Source: Lachnospiraceae bacterium UBA1729
GTDB taxonomy: Bacteria; Bacillota; Clostridia; Lachnospirales; Lachnospiraceae
DNA length: 26,901 nucleotides
Assembly (NCBI GenBank): GCA_002315945.1
Contig: DCIJ01000103.1
Span: forward strand, 14,843-41,743
Direction of reading: 5' to 3'
Shown here: positions 16,808 through 23,941 of the stretch, piece by piece
Numbering within the stretch: position 1 is the stretch's first letter
Layout: every line of letters begins with the position of its first letter
Notes under the pieces: generated by a model
The model's database searches: none
Seen by the model: only the letters and a program-made list of their open reading frames with translations
Told to the model about the DNA's origin: nothing
Program-made: the position numbers and the translations under genes

Positions 16808-16824
16808 AAAAGGAGTGAACGGTA

Positions 16825-18330
16825 TTGGGCAACAGTGAGTACATATTGAACTGTGAAGGAATATCCAAGGCTTTCGGTGGTACCCAGGCTTTAAAGGATG
16901 TTCAGCTGCATATTAAGCCAGGCGAAGTTCACGCATTGCTTGGTGAAAATGGGGCAGGTAAGTCCACACTTATGAAATGTGTTATCGGACTTGTAAAACA
17001 GGATACCGGTACTATGGAGTTCGAAGGAAAACCTTATCAGGCTAATGGACCTGTAGATGCATTGAATTGTGGTATTTCAATGATTCATCAGGAACTTAAT
17101 CCTGAACCCCATTTGACGGTTGCAGAGAGTATTTTCTTAAAGAGAGAGAATACAAAGGGGTTCTTGCTGGATAAGAAGGCACAGAACAAACGCTGTGAGG
17201 ATTTGCTTTCAAAATTTGAAGTTCCCTACACAGCCAAGACTAAGATGAAGGAGCTGACACTGGCTCAGGTTCAGATGGTTGAGATAATCAAAGCGGTTTC
17301 ATGTGATTCCAGACTGATTATCATGGATGAGCCTACTTCATCACTTGACTCAACAGAGACAGATCATCTGTTTGAAGTAATCAGAGATTTGAAGGCAAAG
17401 GGTGTAGCTATTATTTATATCTCACACCGTATGGAAGAAATCTTTGAAATCTGTGACAGAGTTTCAGTATTTAGAAATGGAACCTATGTTGACAGCCGTG
17501 ATATGGAAGGTGTTACCAGAGATGAACTCATTTCCATGATGGTTGGTAGAGATGTTAAGAGTGTGTTCCCTAAGGTTGACTGTGAAATCGGAGAGACCGT
17601 ATTTAAGGTAGACAAGATCTCTGGCAAAGGTTTCCATGATATCAGCTTCGAGGTACATGCAGGAGAAATCCTTGGATTATCAGGACTGGTTGGTTCCGGA
17701 CGTAGTGAAACCATGAGAGCCATCTTCGGACTGGATCCACTGGAATCAGGTACCATGTATCTGGAAGGAAAAGAGATAACCAACAAGAGCCCCAGAGATT
17801 CTATCAAAAAGGGTATCTGTATGGTTAACGAAGACAGAAAGAACTACGGATTGTGCCTGCTGCGTTCAATTCGTGAGAATATTTCTCTCCCTAATCTTCC
17901 GGCTAAGCAGAAGGGATTCCTTCTTAATCAGAAGAGAGAAAAGAAGGAGGTTGGTGAGGTTGCTAAAAAGCTTACCGTTAAATGTGCCAGCTTAGAGCAT
18001 AACGGATTCTCACTCAGTGGTGGTAATCAGCAGAAGGTAGTTCTTGCAAAATGGATTATGGCAAATCCCAAGGTGCTTATCCTGGATGAACCTACAAGAG
18101 GTGTTGACGTAGGAGCCAAGTCAGATATCCATACATTGATGTGCGAATTTGCTGCCAAGGGTATGGCGGTTATCATGATTTCCTCAGAGCTTCCTGAAGT
18201 AATGGGAATGAGTGACAGAATACTTGTTTATCATGAAGGAACAATCAACGGCGAAGTAAGTCGTAAAGAGATTCTGGCAAATGCAATTACTCAGGAGAAC
18301 ATCCTGCAGATGGCATTCGGACAGAGATAG
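16825..18330 (+). CDS. Sugar ABC transporter ATP-binding protein (RbsA/MglA type)
   Basis: A 501-residue fused double ATPase that energises an Rbs/Mgl-type importer. The first half has Walker A GENGAGKST at 40-48 and Walker B IIMDEP at 165-170, with the signature degraded to LTLAQVQ at 144-150. The second half has a non-canonical P-loop SGLVGSGRSE (286-295), an intact LSGGNQQ at 397-403 and LILDEPTRG at 418-426; this asymmetry is usual for the family. The start is a TTG at 16825, chosen because AGGAG (16811-16815) is 9 bp upstream. It begins 17 bp after xylB and the permease starts 14 bp after its stop. Confidence 0.93.
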   Translation: MGNSEYILNCEGISKAFGGTQALKDVQLHIKPGEVHALLGENGAGKSTLMKCVIGLVKQDTGTMEFEGKPYQANGPVDALNCGISMIHQELNPEPHLTVAESIFLKRENTKGFLLDKKAQNKRCEDLLSKFEVPYTAKTKMKELTLAQVQMVEIIKAVSCDSRLIIMDEPTSSLDSTETDHLFEVIRDLKAKGVAIIYISHRMEEIFEICDRVSVFRNGTYVDSRDMEGVTRDELISMMVGRDVKSVFPKVDCEIGETVFKVDKISGKGFHDISFEVHAGEILGLSGLVGSGRSETMRAIFGLDPLESGTMYLEGKEITNKSPRDSIKKGICMVNEDRKNYGLCLLRSIRENISLPNLPAKQKGFLLNQKREKKEVGEVAKKLTVKCASLEHNGFSLSGGNQQKVVLAKWIMANPKVLILDEPTRGVDVGAKSDIHTLMCEFAAKGMAVIMISSELPEVMGMSDRILVYHEGTINGEVSRKEILANAITQENILQMAFGQR

Positions 18331-18344
18331 AGGGAGGAATCATA

Positions 18345-19313
18345 ATGGAAGCAAAAAAGAAATTTTATCAGACCGATGCTTTCCGCATGTTCATGGGTAA
18401 GTATGGTATCGGTGTTGTTCTGGTATTCATGATTGTTGCAATAGCAATAATGAAACCCAGATTTATTTATCCAAGTAATATTTTAAATGTATTGACCCAG
18501 ATTTCAGTTAACTGCCTTATCGCTTACGGTATGTGTTTATGTATTACTACAGGCGGTATCGACCTGGCGGTTGGTTCACAGTTAGCACTGGTATCAGTAC
18601 TCCTGGGACAGTTTATTGTATTGAGAGAGATGAGTCTTTTCCCTGCAATTATTCTTTCCCTGGCTGCAGCAACACTCTTTGGTTTTATCAATGGTGTACT
18701 GGTTGCAAAATTTGACATGGCGGCTTTCGTAGTAACAATTGCTACACAGCTTATCATCAGATCAATTGCACAGATTATCTCAGATGGTAAGGGAATGTCA
18801 CTTGCTACACCTGAATTCAAGGCGATTTATTCAGGAACACTGGTAGGAATTCCTTATCCTATAATCTACATGATTCTGATTTCAATCGTTATGTACATCC
18901 TGATGCACTGGACCAAGTTCGGAAGATACGTATTCGCAGTTGGTGGCAATGTAAACGCAGCTATCGCTTCTGGTGTTAACGTATTCTGGACCAAGACACT
19001 GTGCTACACAATTTCAGGTCTCTTAGCAGGTATCGCAGGTGTTATCTTCACCAGCAAGACCGGATCAGCTCAGTCCAACGTAGGTCTGGCATATGAAACT
19101 GATGCAGTTGCAGCCTGCGTACTTGGTGGTACATCTTTCGCAGGTGGTATTTCAACAGCACCTGGTGTACTCCTTGGAGCAATTATCATTGGTTGTATCT
19201 ACAATGGTATGAACTTCTTAAATATCGGTTCATATTATCAGTACATGACCAAGGGTGTAATCATTATCTTCGCAGTATTACTTGATATGGTAATCAACAA
19301 GAAGAACAGATAA
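18345..19313 (+). CDS. Sugar ABC transporter permease (RbsC type)
   Basis: A 322-residue integral membrane protein of the BPD_transp_2 family, with eight or more hydrophobic segments beginning near residue 20 (VVLVFMIVAIAIM). Characteristic RbsC motifs are TGGIDLAVGSQLAL at about 69-82, GRYVFAVGGN at about 192-201 and VLGGTSFAGGIST at about 259-271. It forms the channel with the neighbouring ATPase. A strong GGGAGGA ribosome site precedes the ATG at 18345. Confidence 0.93.
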   Translation: MEAKKKFYQTDAFRMFMGKYGIGVVLVFMIVAIAIMKPRFIYPSNILNVLTQISVNCLIAYGMCLCITTGGIDLAVGSQLALVSVLLGQFIVLREMSLFPAIILSLAAATLFGFINGVLVAKFDMAAFVVTIATQLIIRSIAQIISDGKGMSLATPEFKAIYSGTLVGIPYPIIYMILISIVMYILMHWTKFGRYVFAVGGNVNAAIASGVNVFWTKTLCYTISGLLAGIAGVIFTSKTGSAQSNVGLAYETDAVAACVLGGTSFAGGISTAPGVLLGAIIIGCIYNGMNFLNIGSYYQYMTKGVIIIFAVLLDMVINKKNR

Positions 19314-19368
19314 TGAGGAAATGATAATGGAAAAATAATTGGAGAAAATCCATTTATTTAAATAAAAA

Positions 19369-19390
19369 TTAAAAGCTAGAAAGCTTTTAA
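19369..19390 (+). promoter_or_regulatory. Stem-loop between permease and binding-protein genes
   Basis: A 9-bp perfect stem TTAAAAGCT (19369-19377) with AGCTTTTAA (19382-19390) and a 4-nt AGAA loop in the 113-bp spacer. It lacks a clean T run (AAACTTTTTC follows), so it is more likely an mRNA-processing or stability element that lets the binding protein be made in excess than a full terminator. Confidence 0.5.
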
Positions 19391-19426
19391 AAACTTTTTC
19401 AAACAACTTAATGGAGGGTAAAAAGA

Positions 19427-20494
19427 ATGAAAAAGAGAATGTTGGCAACAATTATGACAGCAGCTATGGTATTAAGCCTTGTTGGTTGTGGCGCAGCTAA
19501 AGAAGCAGCAGCTCCTGCAGCTGATGCTCCAGCTCCTGCAGCAACTGAAGAAGCAGCTCCTGCACCTGCAGAAGAAGCAGCTGAAGCAGCAGTTGAAGCA
19601 GTTGGTGGTGACGTAAACGGCGACGGAAAGATCATCGTTGGTTACATCTCAAAGAATACTGTAGACGTATTCCATGCAACTCTTAACGGAGCAGCTGAAG
19701 AAAGACTTAACTCTTTAGTAGCTGACGGAACAATCACAGAGTGGACAGGTATCCTTGATGGTAACACAGATGCTGCTAAGCAGTGTGACCTTGCTCAGGA
19801 CTGTATCAACTATCCTTGTGACTATGTAATTATTCTTCCTGCAGAGTCAACAGCATCTGATCCCGCTGTTACAAGCATGGCAGACGCAGGCATCGGCGTT
19901 ATCGTTGTTAACTCAGCTACAGACAGCACAGACAGCGCAGCAATGGCATTCGCTGGTTCTGACGACGTATATGCTGGTGAGCTCATGGGTAACTACGTAA
20001 TGGAAAACGTTCCTGATGGTGGCGTATTCGTTCATTGCCAGGGTGTTATCGGTAACTCAGCTCAGATTCAGCGTGGTGAAGGTATGAACAACACAATCGG
20101 TGCAAACTCAAGCTGGACAAACGCAGCAGATGTTCCTTGCGATTGGGATGCTTCTAAGGCAGTTAACACAGTAGATGACTATTTAGCACAGTATGGTGAT
20201 GACCTTAAGGCTGTTATCTGCGATAACGATGATATGTCATCAGCAGCTCAGACAGAATGTAACGCTAAGGGTCGTACAGACATCGTATGTATCGGTGTTG
20301 ATGGTAACCAGGGACCTCTTCAGATGGTTAAAGAAGGTACATTAGGCGCAACAGTTCTTCAGGATGGTGCTGGCCAGGTTAACGCTGGTATCGATGCAAT
20401 CGTAGCAGCAATCAAGGGCGAGACAGTTGAGAAGTCTATCATGGTTCCTTTCGTACTTGTTACATCAGACAATGTTGATCAGTTCCTTAACTAA
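19427..20494 (+). CDS. Sugar ABC transporter substrate-binding lipoprotein (RbsB-like)
   Basis: A 355-residue lipoprotein that should capture the sugar outside the cell. The signal peptide has a lysine/arginine start and a lipobox LVGC with the lipidated C21. An Ala/Pro/Glu-rich tether covers 22-60. The Peripla_BP_4 domain starts at about 65 (KIIVGYISKN) and includes VDGNQGPLQMV and LVTSDNVDQFLN near the end. Its codon use (GCT, GGT, CGT, AAC, ATC) is more strongly biased than in the flanking kinases, indicating high expression. A GGAGGG site (19413-19418) precedes the ATG. Family members bind ribose, xylose, allose or galactose types; the ligand here is not predictable by eye. Confidence 0.93.
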   Translation: MKKRMLATIMTAAMVLSLVGCGAAKEAAAPAADAPAPAATEEAAPAPAEEAAEAAVEAVGGDVNGDGKIIVGYISKNTVDVFHATLNGAAEERLNSLVADGTITEWTGILDGNTDAAKQCDLAQDCINYPCDYVIILPAESTASDPAVTSMADAGIGVIVVNSATDSTDSAAMAFAGSDDVYAGELMGNYVMENVPDGGVFVHCQGVIGNSAQIQRGEGMNNTIGANSSWTNAADVPCDWDASKAVNTVDDYLAQYGDDLKAVICDNDDMSSAAQTECNAKGRTDIVCIGVDGNQGPLQMVKEGTLGATVLQDGAGQVNAGIDAIVAAIKGETVEKSIMVPFVLVTSDNVDQFLN

Positions 20495-20540
20495 TCAATA
20501 GAAACAAAAGAATAGAATAAAAAAATGTAATAAAAAAATG

Positions 20541-20567
20541 ACCCCCTCACAATAGTGAGGGGGTTTA
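20541..20567. terminator. Bidirectional terminator between convergent genes
   Basis: A perfect 10-bp stem, ACCCCCTCAC (20541-20550) with GTGAGGGGGT (20555-20564), and an AATA loop. The plus strand reads into TTTAAAA and the minus strand reads into a run of seven T. It can end both the ABC operon and the convergent DUF4432 gene. Confidence 0.92.
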
Positions 20568-20601
20568 AAATTAGAAATAATGCAATTAACTAATTTAGCA
20601 A

Positions 20602-21600
20602 TTAAGCATTTTCCCAGTCAGACTGCTTGTTAAAGAATTCAACCTCAATAGTGATGGTCAGGGATTCGTCAGGCTTGAGATACTTTAACTGATTGGTTTC
20701 TTCCAGGTAAGCTCTGCCTTCCAGATAATTGTTGGCAGGCTCAAGACCAAGGACATAATCCTTTTCGCCCATCATCTTCCATTCACACATAACAGGGAGA
20801 TATGTGGGATCGAAGTGGATTGCAAGACCCTTATTTACAGTAGGGTTATAGATTTTAGCGCAGGCTTTGTCACCGTCAAAGGTATGATAGAAGCACTGCT
20901 CAGCATAATTTGCTACAGGGGGAATCATCTTGTTCCACTCATTGATGCCAGGTTCAGCCTCTGGGTTTCTGGCTTTTACACTGGATGATGAGATGTCAAC
21001 CAGAGAGGTCTCTGAGAGGAGAGGATATCCCATATTCATGTGATACAACAGTGAAAATGGAGCATCGGCACTTCCATAATTTGTGAAGGTATCTTCAATA
21101 ATAAGCTTATTTGAATTGTACGCACATTTATATGTACGATCCATCTGAATCTTCTGATTGAAGATACATGAATCAATAACGCGGGCTTTTACCGTGATAT
21201 CTCCATTGGGAGTTGTCTCGTAGGAAACCTGCTCTGCAGGAATGTGTGAGATATTGCCATGGAGACCATAAGCGGTTCCGTTTACCTCAGAGGGACTGCC
21301 CATTGCCTGAAAACCACAGGTGGTGAGGAAACCACAGTTGAAGGTTTTGAGGAAATTAAGTCCTTCCTTATCATAATAGGTGGGAGCGGCATAACCACAT
21401 ACTGAGAAGTATGACATGTTGATGCCCTCGTAGGAGAGCCTTGAGATATCGGCAGCTCTGTCTGCTGCAATTGTAAACTCCAGACCACTTCCGTTGTTGA
21501 CCTCGAACAGTCTCATATTGTCGCCCTGACCGCCTACCAGGCGATGTTCTTCGACACGATAGAGCTGACTTTCGTGGCCAAAATAGTTTCTTTGTACCAT
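20602..21600 (-). CDS. DUF4432 aldose-epimerase-like protein
   Basis: A 332-residue protein of the DUF4432 family, related to aldose 1-epimerases (galactose-mutarotase-like beta-sandwich). Conserved features visible are GLHGNISHIPA at 112-122, LLYHMNMGYPLL at 184-195 and GLEPANN at 285-291, giving His114, His187 and Glu287 as likely active-site residues. It may interconvert anomers of the imported sugar or act on a phosphosugar; no reaction is firmly known. The start is placed at 21600 because AAGGAGGT (21611-21618 on the plus strand) lies 10 bp upstream; the ATG at 21642 would put that site inside the gene. It is divergent from the aldolase gene and convergent with the ABC operon. Confidence 0.85.
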   Translation of the reverse strand: MVQRNYFGHESQLYRVEEHRLVGGQGDNMRLFEVNNGSGLEFTIAADRAADISRLSYEGINMSYFSVCGYAAPTYYDKEGLNFLKTFNCGFLTTCGFQAMGSPSEVNGTAYGLHGNISHIPAEQVSYETTPNGDITVKARVIDSCIFNQKIQMDRTYKCAYNSNKLIIEDTFTNYGSADAPFSLLYHMNMGYPLLSETSLVDISSSSVKARNPEAEPGINEWNKMIPPVANYAEQCFYHTFDGDKACAKIYNPTVNKGLAIHFDPTYLPVMCEWKMMGEKDYVLGLEPANNYLEGRAYLEETNQLKYLKPDESLTITIEVEFFNKQSDWENA

Positions 21601-21641
21601 AATACTAGTTACCTCCTTTTTATCTTTTAATTGATAAAACA

Positions 21642-21670
21642 ATTATAGATAAAAAACATGCATTATACAA
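21642..21670 (-). promoter_or_regulatory. Candidate promoter of the DUF4432 gene
   Basis: On the minus strand, TTGTAT (21670-21665) is followed by a 17-bp spacer and TATAAT (21647-21642). The -10 is perfect and the -35 matches at four of six positions. Confidence 0.55.
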
Positions 21671-21688
21671 CATGTAAATTTGGGTACG

Positions 21689-21703
21689 TGAAAAAATATT
21701 TCA
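21689..21703. promoter_or_regulatory. Candidate RpiR operator 4 (TGAA-N7-TTCA)
   Basis: TGAAAAAATATTTCA lies just upstream of the minus-strand DUF4432 promoter and 48 bp upstream of the aldolase -35 hexamer. It closely resembles the site at 12737-12751. Confidence 0.6.
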
Positions 21704-21751
21704 TAACTCAACGAAAAAGTAACGAAAAATGGTCGGAAACGGCAAAAAAAG

Positions 21752-21780
21752 TTGACTTACATGAAAAAATAGTTTATGAT
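21752..21780 (+). promoter_or_regulatory. Promoter of the aldolase operon
   Basis: TTGACT (21752-21757), a 17-bp spacer and TATGAT (21775-21780). The spacer contains a degenerate operator-like stretch, TGAAAAAATAGTTTA (21762-21776). The expected transcription start is near 21787. Confidence 0.78.
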
Positions 21781-21793
21781 TTTAGGGAAATAA

Positions 21794-21808
21794 TGAATTA
21801 AAATTTCA
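21794..21808. promoter_or_regulatory. Candidate RpiR operator 5 (TGAA-N7-TTCA)
   Basis: TGAATTAAAATTTCA starts about 8 bp after the predicted aldolase transcription start, a typical repressor position. It is one base different from the site at 12860-12874. Confidence 0.62.
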
Positions 21809-21850
21809 TATAAAAAATACAAAAATTTTCAATTGGAGGAGAAAAAAACT

Positions 21851-22723
21851 ATGTTAATGAACATGAAAGAATTATTAGCAGTAGCTAATAAGGAAAACTT
21901 CGCAATTCCTGCTTTCAACATTGGAACAGGCCAGATTCTTAAGGGAATCATTGAGGTATGTGAGGAGCAGAAATCACCTGTTATCCTTGCTATCCATCCT
22001 AATGAGTTAAAGTTCCAGGGTGATGCTTTTATTGCTCAGGTTATCAAGGCTTCTAACGATACCAAGATTCCTGTAGTTATCCATCTCGATCATTCCGGAC
22101 TTAAGGATATTGAGAGAGCTATCAGAGATGGCTTCACCTCAGTTATGATTGATGCTTCTCATGAGTCATTTGAAGACAACGTAGCTATTACTAAGAGGGT
22201 TGTAGAGCTTGCTCATCCTCTTGGAGTATCTGTAGAAGCTGAGCTGGGTACCATCGGTAGCACAGATAACGATACAGAGGTTGATGGTGGCGCATCTGAC
22301 ATCATCTACACCAAGCCTGAAGAAGTTGTTAAGTTTGTTGAGGAGACAGATGTTGACTGTCTGGCAATCGCAATTGGTACAGCTCATGGTTTATATCCAG
22401 AAGGATTCAAGCCTGAACTTAAGCTTGACCTCTTAAAGGATATCAAGAAGATTTCTCCAGTTCCCCTTGTTCTCCATGGTGGTTCAGGTAACCCTGACAA
22501 GGAAATCGGCGAAGCAGCTAAGCTTGGTATCAACAAGATCAACATCTCTTCTGATATTAAGGATGCTTTATATCAGAGATTACGTATTACTCTTGCAGAA
22601 GATCCTAAGGTTAGAGAGCCCTTCGAGCTTTACCTTGATTCACTTGAGGCAATGAAGGAAGTTGCTCGTCACAAGATCAAACTCTTTGGTTCTGACGACA
22701 AGGTTAAGTACTACACACTATAA
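21851..22723 (+). CDS. Class II fructose/tagatose-bisphosphate-type aldolase
   Basis: A 290-residue zinc aldolase that cleaves a ketose phosphate to dihydroxyacetone phosphate and an aldehyde. The catalytic and metal residues are intact: HLDH at 78-81 (D80 and zinc ligand H81), IGTAHG at 175-180 (H179), HGGSG at 209-213 (H209), and NISSD in the phosphate-binding end. The sequence style resembles GatY/KbaY/YdjI-type class II enzymes, so fructose-, tagatose-, sedoheptulose-bisphosphate or a ketose-1-phosphate are all possible substrates. ATG 21851 is 9 bp after GGAGGAG; the TTG at 21833 precedes that site. Codon bias suggests high expression. It has its own promoter and candidate operators. Confidence 0.93.
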   Translation: MLMNMKELLAVANKENFAIPAFNIGTGQILKGIIEVCEEQKSPVILAIHPNELKFQGDAFIAQVIKASNDTKIPVVIHLDHSGLKDIERAIRDGFTSVMIDASHESFEDNVAITKRVVELAHPLGVSVEAELGTIGSTDNDTEVDGGASDIIYTKPEEVVKFVEETDVDCLAIAIGTAHGLYPEGFKPELKLDLLKDIKKISPVPLVLHGGSGNPDKEIGEAAKLGINKINISSDIKDALYQRLRITLAEDPKVREPFELYLDSLEAMKEVARHKIKLFGSDDKVKYYTL

Positions 22724-22770
22724 GGTATTACACAGTTTAAGGTACTACACGCTTTAAGGTATTTTTTTCA
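22705..22770. repeat. 17-bp tandem repeat at the aldolase 3' end
   Basis: Units TAAGGTATTACACAGTT (22721-22737) and TAAGGTACTACACGCTT (22738-22754) are followed by a partial TAAGGTATT (22755-22763) that runs into a T tract. A diverged ancestor unit, TAAGTACTACACACTA, lies in the last codons (22705-22720). Each unit begins with the TAA that is the aldolase stop codon. Confidence 0.88.
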
Positions 22771-22825
22771 GGGTCGCATCAAAGCTGGTGTGGCCCTGCT
22801 AATACAAAAGTAAAGAGGTAGGTTG

Positions 22826-23125
22826 ATGTTTTTTAGCAGAAATAAGGATAAATCCACTTCGTTAAAGCAGAAAAAAACATATGCATATATGCGAGTGATA
22901 GTTGGGGTTTATTTATGTTTTACCGGCTATAATATGATGAAGGATTTGCGAGCAGGGATTCCCTGTGATAATCCAACTCTTGTTATGATAATGGCCGGAG
23001 TATTTGGAATCGGTGGACTTATTATTGCTATTACTGCATTTATCAGATCATTTCAGATTACCGCTTTACAGTTAAATGAAGAAGATAAAATGGAGGGTAC
23101 AAAAGATGAAAAGATCAGTGGCTAA
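22826..23125 (+). CDS. Small two-helix membrane protein, unknown function
   Basis: A 99-residue protein not recognised from any family. A basic N-terminus (about 1-19) is followed by hydrophobic segments at about 21-40 (AYMRVIVGVYLCFTGYNMM) and 54-74 (VMIMAGVFGIGGLIIAITAFI), then a charged C-terminal tail. The ATG at 22826 follows AGAGGTAGG; a TTG just before it is an unlikely alternative. Its end overlaps the lyxose-isomerase gene by 20 bp, implying coupled translation. A hairpin with a 12-bp stem (22770-22797) lies upstream. Its place between aldolase and isomerase genes hints at a role with the sugar system, but nothing in the sequence says what. Confidence 0.7.
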   Translation: MFFSRNKDKSTSLKQKKTYAYMRVIVGVYLCFTGYNMMKDLRAGIPCDNPTLVMIMAGVFGIGGLIIAITAFIRSFQITALQLNEEDKMEGTKDEKISG

Positions 23126-23777
23126 CAATAACATTGAGTGGGCAATGGAATTATGCAAGAAGCTGAATTTTAACCTGCCCAGCTTTGCTTACTGGACACC
23201 AGAAGATTGGGAAGCTAAGAAGGACAGCACCAAGAGAATGAGAGAAGTTGGACTTGGATGGGATGTAACAGACTATGCAAGCGAGGACTTTGACAAGATT
23301 GGAGCAGTTCTCTTTACATTAAGAAATGGTTCAATGAGTGATCCTAACAGACCATATTGCGAGAAAATTATCGCTATGAAGGATGGTCAGTTACTTCCTC
23401 GCCATTTCCATTATGAAAAGACAGAAGATATCATCAACCGTTGTGGCGGAACTCTTTGTGTAGAAGTTTGGAATTCCAAGAGCAAAGAGGAAGGCTATGC
23501 AGTAGACGAAGAATCAGACGTAACTCTTTACTGCGATGGACAGCCTGTAACCGTTAAAGCCGGTGGAGTTGTTAAGGTTACAACAGGTAACAGTATCACA
23601 CTGGAGCCTTATGTATATCATAGATTCTTTGCAGAAGGTGGCGATTTAATAGTTGGAGAAGTTTCCAAGGTTAACGATGATGCAGCTGATAATCATTTTT
23701 CAGAAGAAATGCATCTTACATTGGAAGAAGATGAGCCAGTACGTCACGTACTTTGCGGCGGATATGTAATGGAGTAA
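23106..23777 (+). CDS. D-lyxose ketol-isomerase-family protein (cupin)
   Basis: A 223-residue cupin of the D-lyxose isomerase family, which interconverts D-lyxose and D-xylulose and, in some members, mannose and fructose or other left-handed 2,3-cis aldoses. The metal-binding set is visible: H100 and H102 in LPRHFHYEKTED, E107 in the same stretch, and H172 in PYVYHRF. Length matches the family. I start at ATG 23106 because GGAGG at 23091-23095 lies upstream; the 10-residue-longer form from 23076 places that site within the gene. It overlaps the small membrane-protein gene and ends just before a terminator. Confidence 0.87.
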   Translation: MKRSVANNNIEWAMELCKKLNFNLPSFAYWTPEDWEAKKDSTKRMREVGLGWDVTDYASEDFDKIGAVLFTLRNGSMSDPNRPYCEKIIAMKDGQLLPRHFHYEKTEDIINRCGGTLCVEVWNSKSKEEGYAVDEESDVTLYCDGQPVTVKAGGVVKVTTGNSITLEPYVYHRFFAEGGDLIVGEVSKVNDDAADNHFSEEMHLTLEEDEPVRHVLCGGYVME

Positions 23778-23785
23778 GCATTTTT

Positions 23786-23827
23786 AAGCACCTATGGCGC
23801 CGTATTGGGCCTGTAGGTGCTTTTTTA
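23786..23827 (+). terminator. Terminator of the aldolase-isomerase operon
   Basis: The outer stem AAGCACCTA (23786-23794) pairs perfectly with TAGGTGCTT (23814-23822), with further partial pairing inside, and a T run follows. It separates this operon from dhaKL. Confidence 0.88.
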
Positions 23828-23833
23828 TTATTT

Positions 23834-23910
23834 CCACAAGGGCACTCACAGAGTGTGTGGCGTTGTGGTTACCACAAGGGACGCTCACAAAGTGAGTGGC
23901 ACTATGGTTA
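23834..23910. repeat. Tandem 38/39-bp hairpin-forming repeat upstream of dhaKL
   Basis: Unit 1 (23834-23871) and unit 2 (23872-23910) both run from CCACAAGGG to TGGTTA. Each can fold on itself: CACTCAC/GTGTGTG with CCACAA/TTGTGG in unit 1 and CTCAC/GTGAG in unit 2. The junction TTGTGGTTACCACAA is itself palindromic. Differences between the units partly preserve pairing. No clear promoter for dhaKL was found in 23828-23941. Confidence 0.8.
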
Positions 23911-23941
23911 TAGTATTAATACAAGAAAAAAGGTGGGATAT

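Noticed and set aside
22770..22797. Terminator after the aldolase gene
   Set aside because: The hairpin has many G-U pairs and no T run after it; the T tract comes before it. Read-through to the next genes is more likely.
23753..23941. 63-residue N-terminal extension of DhaK
   Set aside because: It would translate through a terminator and a hairpin repeat and precedes the family N-terminus, which begins at 23942.
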